Shown piece by piece: positions 47,529-56,326 of a DNA stretch of 64,000 nt. Source of the stretch: Winogradskyella sediminis (GTDB lineage: Bacteria > Bacteroidota > Bacteroidia > Flavobacteriales > Flavobacteriaceae); NCBI RefSeq assembly GCF_003387355.1, contig NZ_QUNH01000002.1:1059986-1123985 (forward strand). Direction: 5' to 3'. A model generated the notes under the pieces. That model was not told where the DNA came from and made no database searches. It worked only from the letters and a program-made list of their open reading frames with translations. Position 1 is the first letter of the stretch, and every line of letters begins with the position of its first letter. Made by a program: the position numbers and the translations under genes.

Positions 47529-47966
47529 ATGGGAGATTTATCTAAGGATATTAATTCAAAATTTGCTAATTTTAAAGTTAAGGCGCTTCTAAATATTATT
47601 TACACCGCCAATTGGATTTCGAGTCGTCAAAGTGAAGCTTTTAAGGCCTATGGTATTTCTCAACAGCAGTATAATGTCTTAAGGATTTTAAGAGGCGCAA
47701 ATCAACCTTTAAAAGTGCAAACAATTAAAGATAGAATGTTAGAGCGGTCTCCAAATGCTACACGATTAATGGATAAACTTTGCGCAAAACATCTCATTAA
47801 GCGATTACCTTCAGAACACGATAGACGTGTGGTTAAAATTGAAATTACTAAACAAGGATTAGACCTTTTAGATACAATTCCGAGCGATTTAAATAAAGAT
47901 TTAATTGAAAATTTAAGTGAAGCTGAAGCAGAACAGTTAAGTAACCTCTTAGATAAAATGCGTTAA
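47529..47966 (+). CDS. MarR-family transcriptional regulator
   Basis: 145 residues forming a winged helix-turn-helix dimer. YGISQQQYNVLRILRGANQP leads into the recognition region MLERSPNATRLMDKLCAKHL and the wing LPSEHDRRVVKIEITKQG. It probably represses its own unit (DoxX, FMN reductase, GNAT) and responds to a small phenolic or redox ligand; this is inferred from gene order. A terminator follows. Confidence 0.92.
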   Translation: MGDLSKDINSKFANFKVKALLNIIYTANWISSRQSEAFKAYGISQQQYNVLRILRGANQPLKVQTIKDRMLERSPNATRLMDKLCAKHLIKRLPSEHDRRVVKIEITKQGLDLLDTIPSDLNKDLIENLSEAEAEQLSNLLDKMR

Positions 47967-48025
47967 TATTATTTTAGATAATAGTATTTATAAAAACTAA
48001 AAATCTTTATTTTTCGGGCATAATT

Positions 48026-48060
48026 CCTTTAAAAGCATTTCTACTTTTAAGGGCTTTTTT
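48026..48060 (+). terminator. Terminator after the MarR gene
   Basis: CCTTTAAAAG and CTTTTAAGG form a stem with one bulge around an 8-base loop, followed by GCTTTTTT. Confidence 0.75.
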
Positions 48061-48111
48061 GGTTTATTTCACGATATTTGTATTTACTAACTAATAAAAC
48101 TAAGATTGAGT

Positions 48112-48294
48112 ATGGCAATGAATAAAAATACTGTGTTAGCTTGGGCTACATGGATTATGATTTTTGTAGGATTTGGGTTAATTGCCCTTGGAGCATTTCG
48201 TTATGATGATGTTGCAGGATGGGGATTTGCTGCTGTTGGAGGTGGATTTTTTTGTATTGCATGGGTGTTTAACGCTCTAAAAGGAAGAGTATAA
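48112..48294 (+). CDS. Small conserved membrane protein
   Basis: 60 residues from the ATG at 48112; a TTG two codons earlier is possible. Two hydrophobic helices (WATWIMIFVGFGLIALGAF and GWGFAAVGGGFFCIAWVF) joined by a short acidic turn (RYDDVA), rich in Gly and Ala. Upstream of ettA by 34 bases; similar small genes lie in front of ettA in relatives as far as I recall. Function unknown. Confidence 0.72.
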   Translation: MAMNKNTVLAWATWIMIFVGFGLIALGAFRYDDVAGWGFAAVGGGFFCIAWVFNALKGRV

Positions 48295-48328
48295 TTAACG
48301 ATTTTAAAATATAACTTTACGATATATT

Positions 48329-50020
48329 ATGAGTGATGATAAAAAAGTAATTTTCGCAATGTCGGGTCTTACAAAGACCTTTTCTGGTGCTAATACTCCA
48401 GTATTGAAAAATATATATTTAAGTTTCTTTTATGGAGCTAAGATTGGAATTCTTGGACTTAATGGCTCTGGTAAGTCTACCTTATTAAAAATTATAGCCG
48501 GAGTTGATAAAAACTATCAAGGTGATGTGGTGTTTCAACCAGGTTATTCTGTAGGTTATTTAGAGCAAGAACCACAATTAGATGATGAGAAAACGGTTAT
48601 GGAAGTTGTCCGTGAAGGAGCTGCTGAAACTGTTGCAATTCTAGATGAATATAATAGTATTAATGATCAGTTTGGATTAGAAGAAGTCTACAGCGATGCT
48701 GATAAGATGGAAAAATTAATGAACCGTCAAGCAGAATTGCAAGATCAAATTGATGCGTCTAATGCTTGGGAACTAGACACTAAATTAGAAATTGCTATGG
48801 ATGCGTTACGTACTCCTGATGGCGATAAAAAAATTGGAGTGCTTTCTGGTGGTGAACGTCGTCGTGTGGCATTGTGTCGTTTATTATTACAAGAGCCAGA
48901 CGTTTTACTTTTAGATGAGCCAACCAACCACTTAGATGCAGAATCTGTACATTGGTTAGAGCATCATTTAGCGCAATACAAAGGAACCGTTATTGCTGTA
49001 ACGCACGATAGATATTTCTTAGATAATGTTGCTGGCTGGATTTTAGAACTCGATAGAGGAGAAGGTATTCCGTGGAAAGGGAACTATTCGTCTTGGTTAG
49101 ATCAGAAATCTAAACGTATGGCTCAAGAAAGTAAGACAGCTTCTAAACGTCAAAAAACATTAGAGCGTGAGCTAGATTGGGTACGTCAAGGAGCTAAAGG
49201 TCGACAAACAAAGCAAAAGGCACGTTTAAAGAATTACGATAAATTAATGAGTCAAGATCAGAAGCAACTTGACGAAAAACTGGAAATTTTTATTCCAAAT
49301 GGTCCAAGATTAGGTACCAATGTTATAGAAGCTTCTGGTGTTGCTAAAGCTTATGACGATAAATTATTATATGATGATTTAAATTTTAACCTTCCTCAAG
49401 CCGGAATTGTTGGAGTTATTGGACCAAATGGTGCTGGTAAAACCACTATTTTTAGAATGATCATGGGTGAAGAAACTCCAGATAAAGGAGAATTTAAAGT
49501 CGGAGAAACTGCTAAAATCGCTTATGTAGATCAGAAACATTCTAATATAGATCCAGAAAAAACCATCTGGCAGAATTTTAGTGATGAACAAGAATTAGTA
49601 ATGATGGGTGGAAAAGAAGTAAATTCTAGGGCCTATTTAAGTCGATTTAATTTTTCTGGTGGTGAGCAAAATAAAAAGGTGAAATTATTATCTGGTGGTG
49701 AGCGTAACCGTTTGCACTTAGCAATGACCCTTAAAGAAGAAGGTAATGTATTACTGTTAGATGAGCCTACTAATGATTTAGATGTTAATACATTAAGAGC
49801 TCTAGAAGAAGGTTTAGAAAACTTTGCTGGTTGTGCTGTGGTTATTAGTCACGATAGATGGTTCTTAGATAGAATTTGTACTCATATTTTAGCTTTTGAA
49901 GGAGATTCTCAAGTATATTTCTTTGAAGGAGGATTTAGTGATTATGAAGAAAATAAGAAAAAACGTCTTGGTGGTGATTTAATGCCGAAGCGAATTAAAT
50001 ATAAGAAGTTAGTAAGATAA
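48329..50020 (+). CDS. ettA: Energy-dependent translational throttle protein, ABC-F type
   Basis: 563 residues with two ABC ATPase cassettes and no membrane part. Walker A motifs GLNGSGKST and GPNGAGKTT, signature motifs LSGGERRRVALCRLL and LSGGERNRLHLAMTL, Walker B LLLDEPTNHLD and LLLDEPTNDLD. The arm insertion in cassette 1 and the linker rich in Lys/Arg (QGAKGRQTKQKARLKNYDKL) identify EttA, which binds the ribosomal E site and links translation start to ATP level. Its terminator is at 50041. Confidence 0.96.
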   Translation: MSDDKKVIFAMSGLTKTFSGANTPVLKNIYLSFFYGAKIGILGLNGSGKSTLLKIIAGVDKNYQGDVVFQPGYSVGYLEQEPQLDDEKTVMEVVREGAAETVAILDEYNSINDQFGLEEVYSDADKMEKLMNRQAELQDQIDASNAWELDTKLEIAMDALRTPDGDKKIGVLSGGERRRVALCRLLLQEPDVLLLDEPTNHLDAESVHWLEHHLAQYKGTVIAVTHDRYFLDNVAGWILELDRGEGIPWKGNYSSWLDQKSKRMAQESKTASKRQKTLERELDWVRQGAKGRQTKQKARLKNYDKLMSQDQKQLDEKLEIFIPNGPRLGTNVIEASGVAKAYDDKLLYDDLNFNLPQAGIVGVIGPNGAGKTTIFRMIMGEETPDKGEFKVGETAKIAYVDQKHSNIDPEKTIWQNFSDEQELVMMGGKEVNSRAYLSRFNFSGGEQNKKVKLLSGGERNRLHLAMTLKEEGNVLLLDEPTNDLDVNTLRALEEGLENFAGCAVVISHDRWFLDRICTHILAFEGDSQVYFFEGGFSDYEENKKKRLGGDLMPKRIKYKKLVR

Positions 50021-50040
50021 TACTAATAGATGTAATGTAA

Positions 50041-50071
50041 CAAAAGAGCCAGCAATTTGCTGGCTCTTTTG
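50041..50071 (+). terminator. Terminator after ettA
   Basis: CAAAAGAGCCAGCA (50041-50054) and TGCTGGCTCTTTTG (50058-50071) form a perfect 14-bp stem with a 3-base loop, bidirectional. Confidence 0.93.
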
Positions 50072-50200
50072 TTATTCATAATTTTACTAATGAATATTAT
50101 ATATGTTGCGGTTGTAATAATAGTAAGATTTTATGATGTACTAATGTCTTTAATGAAAGACATTAAGTTTTATATAAATATTAAAAGTGATTAAGGTGTG

Positions 50201-50425
50201 TTAATGATCGCCATAGAGATGACCCCTTGTCATGTCTTCACCAGCTTCTTCATAATCTTTATAGGCATTTGTTTGCATTAATTTTTTATTCTCAGCCTTT
50301 AGCTTATACATCTTAACGATTGCAATTAAAATAAAAACCAGAAAGATAGTAGCCACGGCTATTAAAATCATAGTTAGTTGTGTGGTAGTCACAATGATAG
50401 CCTTTGGTAATAGGTTAATATTCAT
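50201..50425 (-). CDS. Small membrane protein with acidic cytosolic tail
   Basis: 74 residues; an internal ATG at 50371 (MILIAVATIFLVF) would give 56 and may be the true start. One membrane helix (LIAVATIFLVFILIAIV) is followed by KMYKLKAENKKLMQTNAYKD and an acidic end containing GHLYGDH. This type is frequent in Flavobacteriaceae, with unknown role. On the opposite strand to its neighbours and isolated. Confidence 0.62.
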   Translation of the reverse strand: MNINLLPKAIIVTTTQLTMILIAVATIFLVFILIAIVKMYKLKAENKKLMQTNAYKDYEEAGEDMTRGHLYGDH

Positions 50426-50744
50426 GATTCGTTGTTCTAAATTTGGGTTCTTCGCAGCTAATATATAAAAAAATGTTTGCGTTAAATGCTTAATATTAAA
50501 TTATTTACAAACTTTTAATGAACATTAAAATCGATTAACTGTTTAGTATATCCGTTAAAGCACAGTGTTTTAAAGGGTTTTAGCTATTATTAGATGTTTT
50601 GAAAAATTGACATAATTATTCTTAATCTGTAACAAATTTAATAAAAACGCTACTTATATTTTAGCAACTAAAGTTTTTATAGTCTTAAAAATTTACCGAA
50701 ATTGCTTAGCAGAATAATGTCCAACCTTAATACTATTACACTCT
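50426..50744. other. 319-base intergenic region between divergent genes
   Basis: Very AT-rich. TATATTTT at 50654-50661 (7 of 8 matches to TAnnTTTG) is a weak promoter candidate for the coiled-coil gene. No RNA gene, repeat or small ORF could be supported. Confidence 0.5.
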
Positions 50745-52091
50745 ATGTCTGATGATTTTGATTTATTAGAAACCAATTCACAAGAAAAAACTGAAAAAGT
50801 CGATGTAAATTGGGGAAAAGCCATTGACCAAATGAAGTCAAAGCTTGCTCAAGAGGATGACCCAGAAAGTCGTCAGAAAATACTAAACGCTACATTAGAT
50901 AATGTAGTAGATATGGCAGAAAAGGATAGAACAACCTTATTAGATGCTATAAAAGACTTAACAGACTACCAAGATGAAGTAGGGATTATGTTCGAAGGTT
51001 TTTCTGCATTAAATGCTGCAGAACAAAAAATCATTGATGATGCGGTTAAACGTTTAGAACGCGCTAAAGTTGAACTTGAAGATGCTAATAATAAACCAGA
51101 CACATGGTGGAATAACCTTTGGGGACGTAAAAGTAAAATTAGAGACGCAGAGCAAGAACTTCAAAATGCGCAAAAAGAACGAGATGCTTCAGATAATAAA
51201 GCAAAAGCCATGTTTCAACAGCGTATAGAAACGGCAGATGTTCAAACGTTATTAAATGAACTTTCATTTAAAAGTCAGGCGGCAATAAAACGATTAAAAG
51301 ATCGTGAAATTGAAATTAAAGAAGTAGAGGAAAGTCTTAAAACGGCCATTGTAGAAGCTTCAAATAATCATACAAAAGCACTTCAAAAGAAAAAAGAAGT
51401 TGAAGATAAATTAGAAGAGCAATATGCTTTATTAAAACAAGCGCGGCAGGCTTTAGAAGAAGTTGCAGATAAACAATCTACAGAATATTCTGATGCTTTA
51501 GGTAAAGTGACTACACTAGAGCAAAAAGTTGAAGAATTAGAAGGGCTTAAAAATGCTTACACAACGTTAGCGGCTTCTAAAGATAGTTTTGTACACAAGC
51601 ACAATCTGACTATTAAAGTATTAACGTCTTTACGTAGTAATTTACAAACACATCGTGCCAAATTAAAGTCGGATACTGATGAGCGACTTAAATATTATGA
51701 TGGTTATGTGGTAGCTTTAAAAGCACGTACAGATCAAGAATTCGCAGCAATCTTAGAACATTTAGGTGTTAAAACCGATGAACATATTGGTGAAACGTTA
51801 GCAGCAATGCATACAGCGAGCGCTAGAGCACGACAAGAAATGATGGATAATATACCAGTACACGAAAAAGTAATGCAAGGGGTTTACGGAAGTTATGCAG
51901 AAGCATTAAATGAGATTCGTGAAAAAGATAAGTCTATACAAAAGAATTTTGCCGAACGTTATGGTATTGATATGAAAGAAATCTTTGAAGATTACTACGC
52001 TGCCGATGCAAATGCACCAACTGGTGATGCCGGAGGAGAACCCGCTGGCGAACCTAAACCAAAAGCTGGCGAAGATGATTTGTTAGGCTAA
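50745..52091 (+). CDS. Long coiled-coil protein, first gene of an uncharacterised AAA+ ATPase cluster
   Basis: 448 residues with no signal or membrane segment. The N-terminal 90 residues are acidic and helical; about 100-300 is heptad-patterned coiled coil (for example EEQYALLKQARQALEEVA), with a tryptophan-rich break WWNNLWGRK near 125; a compact helical domain follows (about 300-420; KYYDGYVVALKARTDQEFAA and YGIDMKEIFEDYYAAD), ending in a Gly/Pro/Ala-rich tail closing GEDDLLG. Looks like a cytosolic scaffold. TelA-like proteins were considered, but their hallmark segments are missing. Family not recognised. Confidence 0.72.
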   Translation: MSDDFDLLETNSQEKTEKVDVNWGKAIDQMKSKLAQEDDPESRQKILNATLDNVVDMAEKDRTTLLDAIKDLTDYQDEVGIMFEGFSALNAAEQKIIDDAVKRLERAKVELEDANNKPDTWWNNLWGRKSKIRDAEQELQNAQKERDASDNKAKAMFQQRIETADVQTLLNELSFKSQAAIKRLKDREIEIKEVEESLKTAIVEASNNHTKALQKKKEVEDKLEEQYALLKQARQALEEVADKQSTEYSDALGKVTTLEQKVEELEGLKNAYTTLAASKDSFVHKHNLTIKVLTSLRSNLQTHRAKLKSDTDERLKYYDGYVVALKARTDQEFAAILEHLGVKTDEHIGETLAAMHTASARARQEMMDNIPVHEKVMQGVYGSYAEALNEIREKDKSIQKNFAERYGIDMKEIFEDYYAADANAPTGDAGGEPAGEPKPKAGEDDLLG

Positions 52092-52111
52092 TCTTAAATC
52101 GTTAGAGTCAT

Positions 52112-52143
52112 CAGTATTCAGTCATTAATGGTGCTGAATACTG
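52112..52143. repeat. Perfect 10-bp inverted repeat in the cluster spacer
   Basis: CAGTATTCAG (52112-52121) and CTGAATACTG (52134-52143) around 12 bases. Resembles the CAGT-rich dispersed repeats seen between genes of Flavobacteriaceae. Not followed by a T-run, so not a standard terminator. Confidence 0.6.
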
Positions 52144-52235
52144 TGGCAAAAACGATATCATCAAAATTCTTTATTTAATACGTCTCAAGTATTCATAGTG
52201 AGTATGCATTGAATACGGTCAACTACCTACTAAAA

Positions 52236-53279
52236 ATGATAGTTACACCCTTAGATTCCGCAGTTTTAGATTCCAAAGAACAATATGTGTTTTATCACAA
52301 ATTGATTGATTTTGCATTAAAGGAATTAATCGTAGCGGTGCAACAAAAACAAATTTTAAATCAACAAGAAGTACTCTTATTTAAGCAATATAGCGACTTA
52401 TTATTGTATTCCATAGAAGCGATGCGTGTAAAGTACATGTATGATGATGAGGAAAACATGAAAGTCGATTTAACCGATTCTAGTTTTCCTAATTATTTAG
52501 AGTTTAGATATTTGTTTAACGATTTAGCATTACGAGAAGAATATTTAGAGAAGCTAACCAATATAGATGTTTTAAAGGAGGAATTTTTAGATACCTTAAT
52601 GCGAAAGAAAGAGCCAATTGCCAAGCGTAAACTCTTTCAAGCGGCATCTATAGTATATTATACTTCGGCTAAAAAAGAATATATATTTAACCGGTTTGTG
52701 CAAGGTAAGATTATTAAGGCGCCAGAAGGAACTGTTGCCGAGTATTTAGTGAGTTGGAGCTTTTACGACGTAGCACACAACAGGCCATTTATTTGCTATA
52801 TGTACTTTGATTACGACGGCAAGGATCCACAAAAAGACCGAAATGAAATTTATAATGCTTTAAAAACTATTGCCGACCGAGAAATGGCTTTAGATACCAT
52901 GGCATATGGTATTGATAAGCGTTTGCCAAAGGTATTACCCAAACTGATAAAACGTGTAGATTTAGGACCTATCCACAATGTGTTTGCTAAAGACGAGAAC
53001 AAGGTTACGCATGCTATGTTGCAAGGGATTGCTAACAAAGAAATCCCTTTGGAATCTTACGCTATTTCATTTAAAATAGATGAGCTAGAGTCTGGGAGCG
53101 CATTTAAAGAAGGAGGGTTTTTTAGTAAGCAAACTTATCAACGGTGGAATGCCATATATAGGCAACGCTATGTCTTTGCTCCACATCGTATTATACAAAT
53201 GCTTTATAATAAAACTCCTGAAATTATGAATAAGTTGGCACAAAGTCCAATTCAAATTTCTGAATTAAAAATGGAATGA
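52236..53279 (+). CDS. Unrecognised 347-residue protein of the AAA+ ATPase cluster
   Basis: 347 residues from the ATG at 52236; a TTG at 52209 lies next to the repeat-like spacer and is less likely. Mainly helical N-terminal half (QYVFYHKLIDFALKELIVAV; KYMYDDEENMKVDLTDSSFP), then an alpha/beta part with FICYMYFDYDGKDPQKDRNE and AISFKIDELESGSAFKEGGF. No signal, membrane segment or known motif. Gene order (between the coiled-coil and ATPase genes) suggests a structural partner. Not recognised. Confidence 0.72.
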   Translation: MIVTPLDSAVLDSKEQYVFYHKLIDFALKELIVAVQQKQILNQQEVLLFKQYSDLLLYSIEAMRVKYMYDDEENMKVDLTDSSFPNYLEFRYLFNDLALREEYLEKLTNIDVLKEEFLDTLMRKKEPIAKRKLFQAASIVYYTSAKKEYIFNRFVQGKIIKAPEGTVAEYLVSWSFYDVAHNRPFICYMYFDYDGKDPQKDRNEIYNALKTIADREMALDTMAYGIDKRLPKVLPKLIKRVDLGPIHNVFAKDENKVTHAMLQGIANKEIPLESYAISFKIDELESGSAFKEGGFFSKQTYQRWNAIYRQRYVFAPHRIIQMLYNKTPEIMNKLAQSPIQISELKME

Positions 53280-53280
53280 A

Positions 53281-53310
53281 TCTGCAGTGTGCAGACCTCA
53301 GTTAGCCGTC
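53281..53310. repeat. CAGT-type repeat relic in the cluster spacer
   Basis: TCTGCA (53281-53286) and TGCAGA (53290-53295) form an inverted repeat followed by CTCAGTTAGCCGTCAG. This resembles degraded copies of CAGT-rich intergenic repeats and sits directly before the broken four-helix-bundle gene. Confidence 0.45.
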
Positions 53311-53329
53311 AGAATTAGTAAATATTAAT

Positions 53330-53660
53330 ATGTCTTTTAAAACATTATTAGCTTATCAAAAAGGATTCGATTTAGCAATGGAAATATTTCATTTAGTTAA
53401 CGTGTTTCCTAAGTCTGAAATATTTGGCTTATCGTCGCAAATGATAAGATCTAGTAGGTCGGTTTGTTCTAATATAGCTGAAGGCTATGGAAAACGACAG
53501 TACGAAAAGCATTTTAAAAGTGAATTATCTGACGCTGACAGTGAAAATTCTGAAACACAATTATGGCTGGATTTTGCTTTAGCATGTGACTATATTTCAG
53601 AAGAAAAAAAATGAATTACAATATAGAAGACAAAAAAAATGGAACACAATTCAACATTTC
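53330..53660 (+). pseudogene. Four-helix-bundle (S23-like) protein gene, frameshifted and truncated
   Basis: The open frame 53330-53614 (94 residues) matches the four-helix-bundle/S23 family: LAYQKGFDLAMEIFHLVNVF, then FGLSSQMIRSSRSVCSNIAE, GYGKRQYEKHF and a third helix. It stops at TGA right after a run of eight A (53604-53611). Shifting by one base at this run restores the family continuation NELQYRRQ (typically NELQYKTEE), but then the ATPase gene begins, so the last helix is missing. Such proteins are often encoded inside rRNA intervening sequences or near reverse transcriptases; neither is present here. Confidence 0.75.
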
Positions 53661-55594
53661 CTATTAAACAAAATGAATTAGATATGCTTCGGGATGAAGC
53701 TACGTCATATATTAAATCCATTCAATGGGAACAAAGTCAGCGTGCCAAAAACAAGGATAACGAGGCTAAAGACCAATCTATTTTGTTGTATTTGTCTAGA
53801 GCAAATAATGGGAGTAATGTTAATGTGACTTCAGTTTCTAAAACCATTTTAGCATTAAAAAAGCGTTTGTTACCAGAATCTGTAGCACTTCCTGTAAATT
53901 TAAATCACACCTTATTTGCGGTGCAAGAAGCTTTAACGCTAGGAATTTGGATTAAAGACTCTTATTATGATGCCTCAGGTTTATCGAGTTTAAGTGAAAA
54001 CAAATCAGCTTTAGACAACTTTGGAAGGCGTGAATACGAAAGTAAAATGCATACAGCTACAGCATTTATGTTGTTTGCAACAGCTTACAAAATTCTTCAC
54101 GATTTAAAACCACATGCCTCAGATGATTTATCGGTAATGAAGCAAAAGTTTGCTGGTATTCCTGAAGTTTCATTATTAACACCTTTAAAAGGGATTTCTT
54201 GTCAGTTGTTTTATTATGATAAGTATTTAGGACATCCAGAAATCATAACATCAGATAAAGATGTTATCGATTTTACAGTGGTTTATTTTGAAGCACTCAT
54301 AGACGAAATTCAACTTCGTAAAAATAGCTTAGAACATACAGAAACCATTGTAGATAGAACCTATAAACTAGAAAACTCTGATTTTGCAGTTTCTGGCTGG
54401 GAAAATACTTTTTCGGGTACTGCAAAAAGTATCGAATTCAACAAAATACAGTTTGAGCAAATTGTTGGCAACAGAGATGCTAAACATTTTGCACGTCGTT
54501 TAACCGAGCGATTGTTGAGTTACGATATAGAAGCAAAGAAAAACCCATTTCAAGAATTAGGTGGATTTATGCCTGTTTTTATGGGTTACGGCATTCCAGG
54601 GACAGGTAAAAGTATGCTGATAGCAGCTATTGCAACCCGATTAAAAGAACATACCGATAATTTAGATATTCCGTTTTTATTTCATCCCATGCCAGATACG
54701 TTGATTAGTACATTTCAAGGTGGTTCTGCCGAAAAAATGGTAGAGTGGATGAAGCCATTGCAAGATCCAACAAAATTGATTTTCGCACCGATAGATGATG
54801 CCGAAAACAATCTACAAGAACGTACAGCACAAGGTGTTTCTGCTGGTGTTAAAGAAGTAATTGGTGTATTTTTAAGATATACAGAAGGTGCTTATGCCGT
54901 AAATTACGGTAACAGTTCTATTGGTTTATTTACCAATTTACCCGAAATGTTAGACAAAGCTGTAATTTCTAGAGTACAAGGTCGATTTAAAATTGATGGA
55001 GCACGTACGGAACACGATTTTGTGGATCAAGATTACATTTGGTGGAAGAAATTGCAAGATACGATGCCAGATTTTGTTAATATGAATGATCCTGAAGTGT
55101 ATAAATATCTATCAGATCAAGGTTTGGCACAAAGTATGGGAGACATTTTAAATACCGTTGAAAAACCTACAGAAGCTCGCGTACACGATGCTTATGATAA
55201 AATAGAAAAGCGACATGGTACTAATGATCATATGTTTTTTGCAGCTTTGTTTAAAGAAATTCAGAAGCTATTTCCGTTTTTCTCGTCAAGAGATGTACGA
55301 AATATTCAATCTGCCATTTCATTACGACTTACGGATTTTGATTTAGAACAAGATTGGTTTGAAAACCCAGAAACGTATTTTAAAAAGGACTATGAGACTA
55401 AATTTAATATGCTTCAAGAATTAATGAAATCGAATATGAAAGGTTTAAACTTTTCAGATATAAGACGACAAGAAGTGATTCGATATTTAGATAATGTGGC
55501 CACTATTGCAGATACAGATTTTAAACGTAAAGTGGATGCTAGAGTGAATCAACTACATATTGAAACCAAAGCTAGAGAACAGTTTGGGAAATAA
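53639..55594 (+). CDS. AAA+ ATPase with a large unfamiliar N-terminal half
   Basis: 651 residues. The N-terminal 300 residues are helical with no known domain. The AAA+ module has Walker A GIPGTGKS (318-325), a variant Walker B LIFAPIDDAEN (Asp386, Asp387), a sensor-like GLFTNLPEMLD and an Arg-finger-like SRVQGRF, matching the order of classical AAA proteins. A long helical C-terminal part (about 480-651) follows. Probably a cytosolic remodelling ATPase acting with the coiled-coil and membrane proteins around it. The broken S23 gene ends at its start. Confidence 0.85.
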   Translation: MEHNSTFPIKQNELDMLRDEATSYIKSIQWEQSQRAKNKDNEAKDQSILLYLSRANNGSNVNVTSVSKTILALKKRLLPESVALPVNLNHTLFAVQEALTLGIWIKDSYYDASGLSSLSENKSALDNFGRREYESKMHTATAFMLFATAYKILHDLKPHASDDLSVMKQKFAGIPEVSLLTPLKGISCQLFYYDKYLGHPEIITSDKDVIDFTVVYFEALIDEIQLRKNSLEHTETIVDRTYKLENSDFAVSGWENTFSGTAKSIEFNKIQFEQIVGNRDAKHFARRLTERLLSYDIEAKKNPFQELGGFMPVFMGYGIPGTGKSMLIAAIATRLKEHTDNLDIPFLFHPMPDTLISTFQGGSAEKMVEWMKPLQDPTKLIFAPIDDAENNLQERTAQGVSAGVKEVIGVFLRYTEGAYAVNYGNSSIGLFTNLPEMLDKAVISRVQGRFKIDGARTEHDFVDQDYIWWKKLQDTMPDFVNMNDPEVYKYLSDQGLAQSMGDILNTVEKPTEARVHDAYDKIEKRHGTNDHMFFAALFKEIQKLFPFFSSRDVRNIQSAISLRLTDFDLEQDWFENPETYFKKDYETKFNMLQELMKSNMKGLNFSDIRRQEVIRYLDNVATIADTDFKRKVDARVNQLHIETKAREQFGK

Positions 55595-55647
55595 AACAGG
55601 TTAATTAAATAGTGAGACTATGAGAAACACAAAGGATAAGCGATACC

Positions 55648-56235
55648 ATGAATAATTTAAAAAATATAAATAAAACCGTACTCTCTCACGACTGGGCAAA
55701 ATTAGAACGTATTGATTACGATTATCAATTTAGAAATGGTGCATGGAAACGTCTGTCGCGAGAGTGTTATAATCGCGGCAATGGTGCGGCAATATTACTG
55801 TACAATGTTAAAAAACAAACGGTTATTTTAACTAAGCAATTCCGCATGCCAGCTTATGATAATGTTAAAAGCGAAGGCATGTCTATTGAGGTTTGTGCAG
55901 GCGCTATAGATAATAACGATCAGCCTTTAGAAACTATTATAAGAGAAACAGAGGAAGAAGTAGGTTATAAAATACATGAGGCTAAACAAGTGCTTACCGC
56001 ATATACTTCACCAGGTGCTTTAACCGAGAAAATGTTTTTATTTGTTGCTGAATATAGCGAAGAAATGAAAGTGAACTGTGGAGGTGGTTTAGAGGCCGAA
56101 GATGAAGATATCGAAATTTTAGAACTGTCATTCTCAACAGTCTTAGAGATGATAAAAAACGAGGAAATCATAGATGCCAAATCTATTATGCTATTACAAT
56201 ATGCTCAAATTCATAAATTGTTAAGGGTTTTATAA
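55648..56235 (+). CDS. NUDIX hydrolase, NudK/YffH-like, with Asp in the first Glu place of the Nudix box
   Basis: 195 residues. The N-terminal dimer strands and YNRGNGAAILLYNVKKQTV, then QFRMPAYDN, are typical of the ADP-sugar/GDP-mannose hydrolase branch (NudK, YffH). The Nudix box starts at Gly85 and reads with Asp91 where Glu is usual, then RETEEEVGY (Arg99, Glu100, Glu103, Glu104). The metal-binding core is intact, so activity is likely. It should cleave a nucleotide sugar or related diphosphate; the substrate is unknown. Located 53 bases after the ATPase gene. Confidence 0.88.
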   Translation: MNNLKNINKTVLSHDWAKLERIDYDYQFRNGAWKRLSRECYNRGNGAAILLYNVKKQTVILTKQFRMPAYDNVKSEGMSIEVCAGAIDNNDQPLETIIRETEEEVGYKIHEAKQVLTAYTSPGALTEKMFLFVAEYSEEMKVNCGGGLEAEDEDIEILELSFSTVLEMIKNEEIIDAKSIMLLQYAQIHKLLRVL

Positions 56236-56304
56236 CTAGAAATACGTCTATGAGAATATTTTAATAAAGTTGATTATAAATAAAAGTTTAAGTAAATAAT
56301 TAGA

Positions 56305-56326
56305 GTACCGCTTTCGCGACAAAAAG
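56305..56326. repeat. Possible relic of a CCGCTTTCGCGG-type repeat
   Basis: The spacer just before the next gene holds TACCGCTTTCGCGACAAA, close to the short palindromes (core CCGCTTTCGCGG) that I recall between genes in Flavobacteriaceae. Degenerate; low certainty. Confidence 0.35.

Noticed and set aside
50745-52091. TelA-type tellurite-resistance protein
   Set aside because: Only the coiled-coil character is shared; characteristic TelA segments are absent and no TerD-like gene is nearby.
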